NCBI GenBank assembly: GCA_049290495.1
Contig: JBATNV010000195.1
Coordinates: 1 to 64,000 of the forward strand
Length of the DNA: 64,000 nucleotides
Source: SHZI01 sp049290495
GTDB lineage: Bacteria; Pseudomonadota; Gammaproteobacteria; Steroidobacterales; GCA-2729495
Direction: 5' to 3'
A model generated the notes under the pieces. It was not told the origin of the DNA and made no database searches. It saw only the letters and a list, made by a program, of their open reading frames with translations. This document shows positions 45,457 to 53,738 of this stretch, in pieces. The translations under genes and the position numbers were made by a program. Position 1 is the first letter of the stretch, and each line of letters begins with the position of its first letter.

Positions 45457-46803
45457 TTAAACCGTAGCTGCGGTCTTGCGCGTAAAAAACATCGTCAGTA
45501 GCGTGATCAGAAACAGCGTCGCATTCGACGCTGCCATATAGAGAAATGGCCCGACCGGCTTCCAGTTGTCGAAGAGCCAGCCGCCGACCACACCGACCAC
45601 CATGATGCCGATGGCACCGAACAGGCTGAAGAGACCCAGCACCGCACCGCGACCGCGCTCAGGCGCTTCCTTGCCGATCAGCGACGTTGCAGAAATATTG
45701 GCGGCCATCTCACCGGCACCGACAAAGGCCGCCGCGATATACATAGCGTTACTGAGCGGATTTTCCAGCATGCCCAGCGAGGCATAACCGACGAAAGCAA
45801 CTGTCATGCCGATCGCGAGACCGATCAGCCGGTCGATGCGGTCAAGTACGATGCCAAAGATTACCGCCCAGGGCAGCGCAAATAGCTGGATCACCACATA
45901 GAAGGTGGTCGCTTTCACTGTCGCCTGCGCAACAGTGAGCCCCTGCGCCATGCCCTCCCGGACCAGCCACAGGGTGAGGAACTGGCTGACCACCGCCAGG
46001 TCCGCGCGGGAAACAAACGCAGCCGCATAACCGAGTGCGACGCGCGGCATGCGTGCCGCGCCCAAACCGATGCGCAACGTCGCCAACAATGGCTCTCTTT
46101 GAGTCGTCCTCACTGGCGGCCCCGGCTTCAGCCCCCAGAGCAGGACCAGCGCAAGAAATACACAGACACCGGCAACACACCAGTAAGTCACGCGGCCCGC
46201 AGCAACCGGGTCCAGACCCATCTCGATAAATCGCTGCGGCAGACCGCCAACGACACGCGGCAGGCTACCGATGCCGAGGCCATTAAATACAAATACCGCC
46301 GCAATCATCCTGGAGCGATTGGCATCCACCGGGTAGTCATTGGCGACTGAGGTCAGCATCACATTGATGCAGGCGACGCCCGAGGCGATGAACAACCGGA
46401 ACAACACCAGCTGCACGGTCACCATATCGGGCGCACCGCTCGCCAGCGGATACAGGCAGTAGCCGATCGCAAGCAGGGAAAATCCGGCGGCGAATACCGG
46501 TGGTCGTCCAAGACGATCGGAAATCGCACCGGCCAGACCGACCAGCAGGACGACCACCAGCTCCTGGGTCACCAGCAGGGTACCGGTCAGCGAACCCTGC
46601 TCATTGGCGGGAATCCGCAGGATCTCGTTAAACAGATAGGCCTGCAGGATGCCCACTGTGTTCATCATCGCAATGCCAAAAAACGAGATGAAAAACAGCG
46701 TCCAGACATGTTTGCGGCGGACGCCGGGCAGCATCAGCAGCGGACCCAGGCGATACGCAGGCTCGCCGGCTGCAACGGGCGGCTGCTCGTGGCTTGCACT
46801 CAT
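45457..46803 (-). CDS. MFS transporter (paralogue)
   Basis: 448 residues, twelve helices, motif A GAISDRLGRPPVFAAG. Shares layout with the MFS gene at 42532 (KHVWTLFFISFFGIAMMN versus a similar start, EQGSLTGTL versus EQGQIAGDL). Separated from the dehydrogenase by 120 bases containing no evident gene. First gene of a possible three-gene minus-strand unit. Confidence 0.88.
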   Translation of the reverse strand: MSASHEQPPVAAGEPAYRLGPLLMLPGVRRKHVWTLFFISFFGIAMMNTVGILQAYLFNEILRIPANEQGSLTGTLLVTQELVVVLLVGLAGAISDRLGRPPVFAAGFSLLAIGYCLYPLASGAPDMVTVQLVLFRLFIASGVACINVMLTSVANDYPVDANRSRMIAAVFVFNGLGIGSLPRVVGGLPQRFIEMGLDPVAAGRVTYWCVAGVCVFLALVLLWGLKPGPPVRTTQREPLLATLRIGLGAARMPRVALGYAAAFVSRADLAVVSQFLTLWLVREGMAQGLTVAQATVKATTFYVVIQLFALPWAVIFGIVLDRIDRLIGLAIGMTVAFVGYASLGMLENPLSNAMYIAAAFVGAGEMAANISATSLIGKEAPERGRGAVLGLFSLFGAIGIMVVGVVGGWLFDNWKPVGPFLYMAASNATLFLITLLTMFFTRKTAATV

Positions 46804-46960
46804 GTCTGGTCACACCCCTGCCGGAAAGTTCCGGAACAGCAGTGTCGCAAGACTCAGGCGGCAGGCATAGCATCCTCCTTGCGTGACTATCCGACAGGTG
46901 ATCGACAGGCCCAGGACCGATCACGCCATAATGTCCGCCGGACAACGAGGTTAAAGCCCC

Positions 46961-48028
46961 ATGCGCATCGTCAAAACCGTGTTCAAGCTCGTCGGCGTCC
47001 TGATCGTGGTCGGCGTCGTCGGTACGCTGTACATACTGAATCGCGGCGGTTCATTTCGCGAGATCAAGCCGCACTTTGCCGGACGCTGCGATTCGCTGCC
47101 CCTGGATGGCAGCGCTGAAGACATCACGGTCGACCGCGAACGCGGCCTGGCCTACATCTCATATATGGATCGTGCAGCGCTTATCCGCGGTGAAGCGGTG
47201 CAGGGCACCATCATGCGCATCGACCTGAACCGGTCGCCACTGGTCCCGGTGGACGCCCTGCTCGACCGGCCTGCACATCTGCGTACCCACGGCCTCAGCC
47301 TGTACATCAGTCCGGAAGGCAAGCGCAGCCTGTTCGTCATCAACCACCCGGTCAATCGTGGTACAGAACCGGAACTCGTGGAGGTCTTCGACGAAGTCGC
47401 ACCTGGGCAGTTCAGGCATCGCGAAACCTTTCAGAGCCCGCTGTTCAACTCACCGAACGATCTGGCCGCTGTTGGCCCGCGACAATTCTATGTTGCCAAT
47501 GACAAGGTGCTCAAAGGCGGACTGGCGGCAGGGCTGCAACAGTTCGGCATCGGCGCGTCACCGCTGACATACTTCGATGGTGAAGAAGCGCGCGTAGTTG
47601 TCGATGACATCGCATCCGGCGGCGGCATCAATGTTTCAGCTGGCGGTGGCACGCTCTACGTTGCCGAAACTGCGGGCCAGCGCATCCGGGTCCTGCAGCG
47701 TGATCCAGCCAGCGGAGCCGTTACGGAACTGGCGCGCATCCCGGTATCCACCTCACCCGACAACATCGACGTTGCGGCTGACAGCAGCCTGACCGTTGCG
47801 GGCCATGCCAACACGCTGAAACTGATCATGCATTTCATCAAGGGCACGCCATCGCCGACACAGATACTGCGCGTCATTCCCGACAACGCTGAACAGGCGG
47901 CCATCGATGAGATCTATCTGAATGCTGGCGATGAAATTTCTGCCGGCAGCGTCGGCGCCACTTACGGAAAAAAACTGCTGATCGGCTCGATCACGGCGAA
48001 GAAGTTGCTAGTGTGCGAGCAGGACTGA
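46961..48028 (+). CDS. Paraoxonase/arylesterase-like beta-propeller protein
   Basis: 355 residues. N-terminal membrane anchor (VFKLVGVLIVVGVVGTLYIL), then a six-bladed propeller with DGSAEDITVDRERGLAYIS, HGLSLYIS, SPNDLAAVGPRQFYVAND and INVSAGGGTLYVAET, the calcium-binding pattern of the paraoxonase (PON) group. It may hydrolyse lactones or esters at the cell envelope. Divergent from the MFS gene across 157 bases. Confidence 0.8.
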   Translation: MRIVKTVFKLVGVLIVVGVVGTLYILNRGGSFREIKPHFAGRCDSLPLDGSAEDITVDRERGLAYISYMDRAALIRGEAVQGTIMRIDLNRSPLVPVDALLDRPAHLRTHGLSLYISPEGKRSLFVINHPVNRGTEPELVEVFDEVAPGQFRHRETFQSPLFNSPNDLAAVGPRQFYVANDKVLKGGLAAGLQQFGIGASPLTYFDGEEARVVVDDIASGGGINVSAGGGTLYVAETAGQRIRVLQRDPASGAVTELARIPVSTSPDNIDVAADSSLTVAGHANTLKLIMHFIKGTPSPTQILRVIPDNAEQAAIDEIYLNAGDEISAGSVGATYGKKLLIGSITAKKLLVCEQD

Positions 48029-48039
48029 GCCCTGCTCCG

Positions 48040-48861
48040 CTAAGCACATACAGGATGTTGCCCTGCGGATATATCGGTTCCGACGGACACTGCGGCGGGA
48101 ACGACACAACTCCCGGATCTGCTCAGGTAAACGTTCTCACCGATTTGCCATTCATGGTCAAAGCCGCTGGATCGCGAATAGAACCTGCGACTACAGCCTG
48201 CCCGCATACGGTCGTGGAGCTCAACTATCAGCGTATCGACCTTGCTGATCCAGCGCGACGGATCGTCGAATACCTCGTATTCAGACCCTTCGATGTCGAT
48301 CTTAAGGATATCGATCTGGTCCATTCCATACTTCTGCATGATCGCATCGACAGTCATGGCCGGCACATGACTGCGTGACCCGCCATCAGGTCGGCGCTTT
48401 TCGGTCTGCGACCGGACCATGAAGCCCCAGTGGCCCAGCCCCGGGTCGACGATCTCGACGGTGGAATTGTCATGCCAGAGCGCAGCGCGTACCGGCGTGA
48501 TATTTGGATATGGCGCAACATTGCGTTCAAGAAGCGCAAAATTTCCGGCCTCCGGCTCAAGAGCGATGATCTTCGCCTGTGGAAACCGGTTTGCCAGCAC
48601 TATCGATGCAAGACCGATATTGGCGCCTGCATCGAGAATCGCCAACGGATGCCTGGCAACATCAAAGCGGTATTCCTTCTGGACAAAGATCTGCTCAAGC
48701 GTCCAGGCATCGGAAGACGGTAACCGGAGAAAGAATGGATGCTGTATACCCGGGTGGCGTGTCCGGACAAGGAAGGAGGCTCCCGTCAGCTTGCCGACGA
48801 TTGCCGAAATGACCCCATGGGCTCGGGCCGCATGGAAACAGACTCTCAAGGTATCGATCAT
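48040..48861 (-). CDS. FkbM-family methyltransferase
   Basis: 273 residues from ATG 48861 (ATG 48876 adds five residues). SAM-binding motif ILDAGANIGLASIVLA, then IALEPEAGNFALLERNV and DILKIDIEGSEYEVFDD, the FkbM pattern. Likely an O-methyltransferase acting on a sugar or polyketide-like substrate. It converges with the paraoxonase-like gene, 11 bases apart; no glycan cluster is nearby. Confidence 0.87.
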   Translation of the reverse strand: MIDTLRVCFHAARAHGVISAIVGKLTGASFLVRTRHPGIQHPFFLRLPSSDAWTLEQIFVQKEYRFDVARHPLAILDAGANIGLASIVLANRFPQAKIIALEPEAGNFALLERNVAPYPNITPVRAALWHDNSTVEIVDPGLGHWGFMVRSQTEKRRPDGGSRSHVPAMTVDAIMQKYGMDQIDILKIDIEGSEYEVFDDPSRWISKVDTLIVELHDRMRAGCSRRFYSRSSGFDHEWQIGENVYLSRSGSCVVPAAVSVGTDISAGQHPVCA

Positions 48862-49065
48862 GGGTAACTGCCTCATCGCCAATAGGTGACGCTGGCTTAC
48901 CCCCCCCAAGTCCGCAGCTTATGCTATCAGGCCGCGGAACCCTGGGATATACAGATCTCAAAGCGAATCTGACTGCTGTCCTGGTTCTGTCCCGAAATCC
49001 TGCTTTAGCCACAGCTTATGTTCAGTTCCGTCTGCCCAAACTCACCGTCACGCTGCGGTGGAACG

Positions 49066-49767
49066 TCAGTCGCTGAGGTAATAGTCAACCGTCGTTACAA
49101 CCCGGACTTTCTTCAGCTCCGGCGAAAACTGATCACGGTCCTCGATCGAGAAGAGCCCCTGCTGCGCAGTACGGATTGCACCGACTTTGCTGCCTGAATC
49201 CTGCGCAAACTGCTCAGCTGCACGACGTGCATCCTTGGTCGCCTCGGCAATCATCCCGGGCTTGATCTTGTCCAGTTCTGTGTAAAGGTACTGGGTGTTG
49301 TACTCATAGCTGCGAATCACGGCGACGCCCTGCTTCACCAGTTCGCCGCTGCGCTGAATGGCTTGTCTTGCGGCATCGATCCTGTCAGTGCGCACGGTGA
49401 CGACAACTTCAGCCGTGTAGCGGTCCAGCTGACGTTGGTCGCCTGTCATGCCCTGGGCTTCGCGATCCTGCACGCGCGGCGGTGACGCACTGATCTGATC
49501 CGCCGGAAACTCACCGGCCAGAAATGCGCGCACCTTGGCCGCACCGGCATCAGCCTGCCGCTGCAGATCAACAAGATCATTTGATGTAACGCTGAATACT
49601 ATTGGCCACAGCACGAGATTCGCTGGCACCTCACGCTCCGAGAGGCCGCGCACAGATACCCGGCGCTCACTCGTGCGTGACTCGATCAGTGCGTGGCCAA
49701 CCAGGTAGCCCGCCAGCGCGATACCGATCGCAAGCACGACGGCAGCCGGTGTGTTGTTGTAGTTCAT
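49066..49767 (-). CDS. SIMPL-domain (DUF541) protein
   Basis: 233 residues. N-terminal membrane helix (AVVLAIGIALAGYLVGHALI), then SIMPL features: VSVRGLSEREVPANLVLWPI, YTAEVVVTVRT and EATKDARRAAEQFAQDSGSKVG. These are periplasmic anchored proteins of unclear role, linked in some bacteria to oxidative or envelope stress. Divergent from sdhB with a 66-base gap. Confidence 0.88.
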   Translation of the reverse strand: MNYNNTPAAVVLAIGIALAGYLVGHALIESRTSERRVSVRGLSEREVPANLVLWPIVFSVTSNDLVDLQRQADAGAAKVRAFLAGEFPADQISASPPRVQDREAQGMTGDQRQLDRYTAEVVVTVRTDRIDAARQAIQRSGELVKQGVAVIRSYEYNTQYLYTELDKIKPGMIAEATKDARRAAEQFAQDSGSKVGAIRTAQQGLFSIEDRDQFSPELKKVRVVTTVDYYLSD

Positions 49768-49833
49768 GTGGCATCCTCACGGTACCCGGTTGATAGTCGC
49801 TGATTTACCGGACCGGGTAAACAGGAGCGAAAC

Positions 49834-50673
49834 ATGTTTATCCGTTCCTCGGACCAGGTATCGCGGTTCACACTGCTGAAGCGGTTTCCCGTACCGAAAA
49901 ACGCCGGCGTGGATGCTGCCTCACGCATTGAGCAAGGCAAGGTCTGGCCAGCACCGCCCGGGGCAAAAAACCTAAAGCGGTTCGAGATATACCGCTATGA
50001 CCCGGACACCGGTGAGAACCCCCGTATCGACACCTACGAAGTCGATCTGGCCAGCTGCGGCCCGATGGTTCTCGATGCGCTGATCAAGATCAAGAATGAG
50101 ATCGACCCGACACTTACGTTTCGCCGCTCGTGCCGCGAAGGTATTTGTGGCTCGTGCTCGATGAATATCGACGGCACCAACTGGCTGGCCTGCACGCGTT
50201 TCATAGCGGATACAGCAAAGCGCGCAACCATATACCCGCTCAATCACTTGCGGGTCGTCAAGGATCTCGTACCGGATCTGACTCATCTCTATGCGCAGTA
50301 CGCGTCGATCGAGCCCTGGCTCAAGACCGCCACACCCGCACCGGAGCGTGAACAGCTCCAGTCACCTGAAGATCGCAAACAGCTCGACGGCTACTACGAG
50401 TGCATCCTGTGCTTCAGCTGCACATCCGGTTGCCCCAGCCACTGGTGGAATGGCGATCGCTTTCTCGGTCCAGCGGTTCTTCTGCAAGCATGGCGGTGGC
50501 TCGCCGACAGTCGCGATGCGGCAAAAGGCCAGCGCCTGGATGACCTGGAAGATCCGTTCCGGCTCTATCGTTGTCACACGATTCTCAATTGCACGCGGAC
50601 TTGCCCAAAAGGACTGAACCCCGGCAAGGCCATCGCAGAGATCAAGAAGATGATCGTCCAGCGAAAGGGCTGA
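49834..50673 (+). CDS. sdhB: Succinate dehydrogenase iron-sulfur subunit SdhB
   Basis: 279 residues, longer than most bacterial SdhB because of about 45 extra N-terminal residues. Cluster ligands are intact: CREGICGSC (2Fe-2S), CILCFSCTSGCPSHWW (4Fe-4S) and CHTILNCTRTCPKGLNP (3Fe-4S). Complex II oxidises succinate and reduces quinone. It opens a sdhB-C-D unit; no flavoprotein gene sdhA is present on either side. Confidence 0.95.
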   Translation: MFIRSSDQVSRFTLLKRFPVPKNAGVDAASRIEQGKVWPAPPGAKNLKRFEIYRYDPDTGENPRIDTYEVDLASCGPMVLDALIKIKNEIDPTLTFRRSCREGICGSCSMNIDGTNWLACTRFIADTAKRATIYPLNHLRVVKDLVPDLTHLYAQYASIEPWLKTATPAPEREQLQSPEDRKQLDGYYECILCFSCTSGCPSHWWNGDRFLGPAVLLQAWRWLADSRDAAKGQRLDDLEDPFRLYRCHTILNCTRTCPKGLNPGKAIAEIKKMIVQRKG

Positions 50674-50677
50674 AGCC

Positions 50678-51076
50678 ATGAAGGACGACAACGCTCCGCT
50701 GTCGCCGGCGCTGCAGATCTACCGGCCGCAACTCACCTCGGTACTCTCTTTCATGCACCGTCTCACGGGCATCGCGCTGAGTCTCGGCTCACTGCTGCTC
50801 ATCGCGTGGCTCGTCGCCGGCTCCATGGGTTCGCCGGCATACGACATGCTGCTCGGTTTTTTACGCTCCGGGACTGGCGTACTCTTGCTGTTCGGCTGGA
50901 CCTTTACGCTCTTCTATCACCTCTGCAACGGCATCCGGCATCTCTGCTGGGACGCCGGTTACGGCTTTGAGTTGAAGACGATCTATGCGTCCGGCTGGGC
51001 GGTTGTGTCAGCAAGCCTGGGCTTGACTGTGGCGACCTGGCTTATCGGGCTGTATGCCCTGGCTGGCGGCGCATGA
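50678..51076 (+). CDS. sdhC: Succinate dehydrogenase cytochrome b556 subunit SdhC
   Basis: 132 residues, three membrane helices. HRLTGIALSLGS and FYHLCNGIRHLCWDAGYG give the quinone-site Ser/Arg region and the axial haem b His. Closer in style to alphaproteobacterial and mitochondrial SdhC than to E. coli. Four bases after sdhB; overlaps sdhD by four. Confidence 0.93.
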   Translation: MKDDNAPLSPALQIYRPQLTSVLSFMHRLTGIALSLGSLLLIAWLVAGSMGSPAYDMLLGFLRSGTGVLLLFGWTFTLFYHLCNGIRHLCWDAGYGFELKTIYASGWAVVSASLGLTVATWLIGLYALAGGA

Positions 51077-51456
51077 AGGCTCACCCGATGCGCTCACCGC
51101 TCAGCCAGGCACGTGGTCTCCGGTCCGCGGGAGCGGGATCAGCACACTGGTGGACGCAGCGGGTGACGGCAGTAGCCCTGGTACCGCTGGCGATCTGGTT
51201 TCTGGCTTCACTGCTTGCACTTGGTCGTGGCAAGCACATCGATTTTGTCGTCTGGCTGCAGTCACCACTCAACACGATCCTGATGGTGAGCTTTGTGATC
51301 GCGCTGTTCTGGCATATGGCGCTTGGGCTCCAGGTCATCGTCGAGGACTATGTGCACACCAGGCCGTTAAAGATTCTCGCCAGCGTGGCGATCCATACCG
51401 GATGCGCCTTACTCGTGGTCACCGGCCTGGTCTCCATCGCAAGAACGATTGCATAA
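51073..51456 (+). CDS. sdhD: Succinate dehydrogenase membrane anchor SdhD
   Basis: 127 residues with three helices. HWWTQRVTAVALVPLAIWF and ALFWHMALGLQVIVEDYVH carry the conserved Arg and haem His and the D/Y pair of the quinone site. Completes the complex II membrane anchor. Converges with the toxin-antitoxin-like gene, 14 bases away. Confidence 0.92.
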   Translation: MKAHPMRSPLSQARGLRSAGAGSAHWWTQRVTAVALVPLAIWFLASLLALGRGKHIDFVVWLQSPLNTILMVSFVIALFWHMALGLQVIVEDYVHTRPLKILASVAIHTGCALLVVTGLVSIARTIA

Positions 51457-51470
51457 CATGGATCTGTCCC

Positions 51471-52022
51471 TTATTGCTTTGGCAGCAACTCAGCCAGCGC
51501 GTACAGCGTTTTCTGTGGAAAGCGTTCCAGAGGATAGAAGCGCGTGATCAACTGCACCGCCTTCTCATAGCTTGAGACATTTAGATGACGCAGCAAAAAG
51601 CGGATGTCATCCTCGTCGTGAAACTCGGCACCGATGCGCATTGACAGGCATTTCATCGCCAGCAGGTACTCCGGCTGCGCCACCATGATCCGCAGGTGAT
51701 CCAGCTCCAGAAAGCGACTGAACTCGCCACGCTCGCTCAAGAAACCCTTCACCCCGTCATTAAGCCAGTCGGGTTGAATGCCGGCCTGCGCCGCCACCCG
51801 GGCCGCAGCCGCACGGACCTGGCCTGCAGGACGAAACCAGCCATCCACATCCTGCGTGGAAGGGCGCGCGGCATAAGCCAGACACATCACGGCGCCACCA
51901 ACGAGGAACAGCTCGCCTTCGGTTTCCGCCTTGCGTAGCTCAGCATTCAGCGAATCGAAGAGCCGGCGCAGATCAGCATCAGTCAGGGCAGGCACTTCAG
52001 ACTCGCGCGCCGATGCTGGCAT
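51471..52022 (-). CDS. DUF6036-like nucleotidyltransferase-type protein (toxin-like)
   Basis: 183 residues from ATG 52022. The segment GELFLVGGAVMCLAYAARPSTQDVDGWF has the GG...(S/T)xDxD pattern of minimal nucleotidyltransferases (AbiEii/MNT-like). The rest is helical, with an acidic EFHDEDDIRFLLRHL. It overlaps the upstream ribbon-helix-helix gene by 26 bases, an arrangement seen in toxin-antitoxin pairs. Activity is inferred from family pattern only. Confidence 0.75.
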   Translation of the reverse strand: MPASARESEVPALTDADLRRLFDSLNAELRKAETEGELFLVGGAVMCLAYAARPSTQDVDGWFRPAGQVRAAAARVAAQAGIQPDWLNDGVKGFLSERGEFSRFLELDHLRIMVAQPEYLLAMKCLSMRIGAEFHDEDDIRFLLRHLNVSSYEKAVQLITRFYPLERFPQKTLYALAELLPKQ

Positions 52023-52494
52023 CAATGAAGATGTTGCGACGCCGGAAAGGTGGTGGTGAGTGCGTCAGCAGGTACAGGCGCAGGCTCTCCAGCTCGGAAC
52101 CGAATTTGGGGGAAACGAGCGGCGCGATCACAGCGGTCCAGGCCGGCGGCGTAATCCGGCGTTGCGCACAGGCGTACTCAACCATGGCCGCGATGTAATT
52201 CGCCCGATACGCATTCAGATCTGGCGGCAGCGGCGACGCCACCGCATCTCGTAACTCGCCGGCGCCAAGTCCGGACAGAAAGGTGTTCAGTTCCGCCAGC
52301 GCATGCCGCGCGCCAACCTCGTCGGCGCACTCTGCCAGCAGTTTCTGGAAACGCGCTCCTGCGGCCGGCAGCAGGCGGCCAAGCACGAAGGACGACATGT
52401 CCATGCCCGCCCGTCGCGCTGCCCGCTGGATGGCAGCTTTTTCCGCCGCGGATACCCGGATCTGCAGCTGTGCGGTCTTGGAACCTGCGCTCAT
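51997..52494 (-). CDS. DUF1778-like ribbon-helix-helix protein (antitoxin-like)
   Basis: 165 residues from ATG 52494. The first 45 residues (LQIRVSAAEKAAIQRAARRAGMDMSSFVLGRLL) match the ribbon-helix-helix DNA-binding pattern of TacA/DUF1778 antitoxins; the remaining 115 residues are helical and unusual for that family, which normally ends near 90-100 residues. A perfect palindrome that overlaps its predicted promoter is likely its operator. Precedes the toxin-like gene. Confidence 0.75.
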   Translation of the reverse strand: MSAGSKTAQLQIRVSAAEKAAIQRAARRAGMDMSSFVLGRLLPAAGARFQKLLAECADEVGARHALAELNTFLSGLGAGELRDAVASPLPPDLNAYRANYIAAMVEYACAQRRITPPAWTAVIAPLVSPKFGSELESLRLYLLTHSPPPFRRRNIFIDASIGARV

Positions 52495-52524
52495 GCATTC
52501 AAGTATCGGCCGACCCTTGATGCT

Positions 52525-52552
52525 ATGTCAATACGATTGTATTGACATTATA
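52525..52552 (-). promoter_or_regulatory. Promoter and perfect-palindrome operator of the toxin-antitoxin-like pair
   Basis: ATGTCAATAC (52525-52534) and GTATTGACAT (52539-52548) form a perfect 10-base inverted repeat with a 4-base spacer. On the minus strand a consensus -10 TATAAT sits at 52552-52547, so transcription would start near 52540 inside the palindrome. No good -35 is visible upstream. Arrangement fits autorepression by the ribbon-helix-helix protein. Confidence 0.7.
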
Positions 52553-52836
52553 GAAAGTACTATCGGGAAGACCGGCCTGTATCGCAGGCTCTATTTCCGT
52601 CACCGGACAGGACCCCAACCAGTCTACGAGATCCCGAAAGAGCAGATTACCTTCCGTGTCGGCCGTAGAAAAACAAACCGAACAGGAGCTCATCCCAATA
52701 GCGAGCGAACAGATCCCCATGACCAGCAAAAAAGCAGAAATGATAATAAAGCGGATGCGGTAATTTCTTCACAATCTCCAATCAAGAGACGAGCGTACGA
52801 TCAGGTTCATCGTTATTCGGTCAGCGGAAAAAAACC
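52553..52836. other. Intergenic stretch before the PEP-CTERM-like gene
   Basis: 284 bases, lower in GC than the flanks, with only a 14-codon frame at 52719-52763 and a frame-open region lacking a proper start. It may contain a degraded gene or the upstream control of the PEP-CTERM-like gene; nothing can be assigned. Confidence 0.35.
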
Positions 52837-53688
52837 ATGAAGAAGTCACTGTCTCGACGGTTGTTTCTTGGAGGCCTGGTAGCACTGATTGCATTCGCAG
52901 CGCAGGTCGCACAAGCGGGGCCGATCGCCTTTGTCTATAACACCGCGGGCACGACAACGGCCGCGAACTTCAAGTCGTTTCTCGATGGCCGCGGCTACGC
53001 CACCACTCTTTTCGATGTATCTGGCATCGTGGCCACCACCGATTTCTCCACTTTCGACACGATCATCATTGGTGACGAGACCGGGTATTTGAATGAGTGG
53101 GCCGGATCCATGGCGCCTGCGGCCTCGATTCTGCAGGTAGGCGTAATCGATGGATCAGGTAGGCCGATGGTGGGCATCGGCGAGGGTGGCTACGCCTTCT
53201 TTTCGAAACTCGGTCAACCCAATGGCTGGCCCTACGGCTGGCACGGACCTCAGTCGGGCACCATCGCCGTCAATCCTGCCGACCCGCTCTTCGGCACGCC
53301 GAATCTGATTCCGCTTGACGCAAGCAACGCCGTGCAGCTGTTCACGGCCGACACCAACGCTGTGGGGATTTACGGGCTTGCTCCCTTCGTCATGGCCTCA
53401 ACGCTGGAACTCCTGGGGCGCGAGCCCGGGTTGGACCCCGGCAATGCGGATCACTACGACCTGAGCTTTGCAGCCAATCGCTACTTCCTGTGGGGCTACA
53501 GCGACGACCCGACAAAAATGACGGCAGCTGGCAAGGACCTGTTCGAAAACGTGATTGCACGGGCCTGCGTCAGCGTGACAGGCCAGCCACAGTGCTCCGG
53601 ACCCACAGTTCCCGCGCCAGCCTCGCTTTATCTGTTGGCAACCGGCCTCGCGGGTGTTGCGGCGCGACGCTGGCGAAAAAAGGGATAA
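52837..53688 (+). CDS. PEP-CTERM-like secreted protein
   Basis: 283 residues. Signal peptide at residues about 1-26 (LFLGGLVALIAFAAQVAQAG), a roughly 225-residue extracellular domain with GIGEGGYAFFSKLGQPNGW, and a C-terminal tripartite tag: VPAPAS, a hydrophobic helix (LYLLATGLAGVAA) and the basic RRWRKKG. That is a PEP-CTERM sorting signal in slightly changed form (PAP for PEP). No exosortase gene is in the window. The main domain is not recognised. Confidence 0.8.
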   Translation: MKKSLSRRLFLGGLVALIAFAAQVAQAGPIAFVYNTAGTTTAANFKSFLDGRGYATTLFDVSGIVATTDFSTFDTIIIGDETGYLNEWAGSMAPAASILQVGVIDGSGRPMVGIGEGGYAFFSKLGQPNGWPYGWHGPQSGTIAVNPADPLFGTPNLIPLDASNAVQLFTADTNAVGIYGLAPFVMASTLELLGREPGLDPGNADHYDLSFAANRYFLWGYSDDPTKMTAAGKDLFENVIARACVSVTGQPQCSGPTVPAPASLYLLATGLAGVAARRWRKKG

Positions 53689-53738
53689 GGCTTACCTGTC
53701 AGAACGACCGCCAGAGTGATTTCTCACACTGCGCGCAG

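Noticed and set aside
52283..52840. 185-codon plus-strand frame over the ribbon-helix-helix gene and the gap after it
   Set aside because: Its first half is antisense to a supported gene and no start with a ribosome site exists in the second half; at most a remnant.
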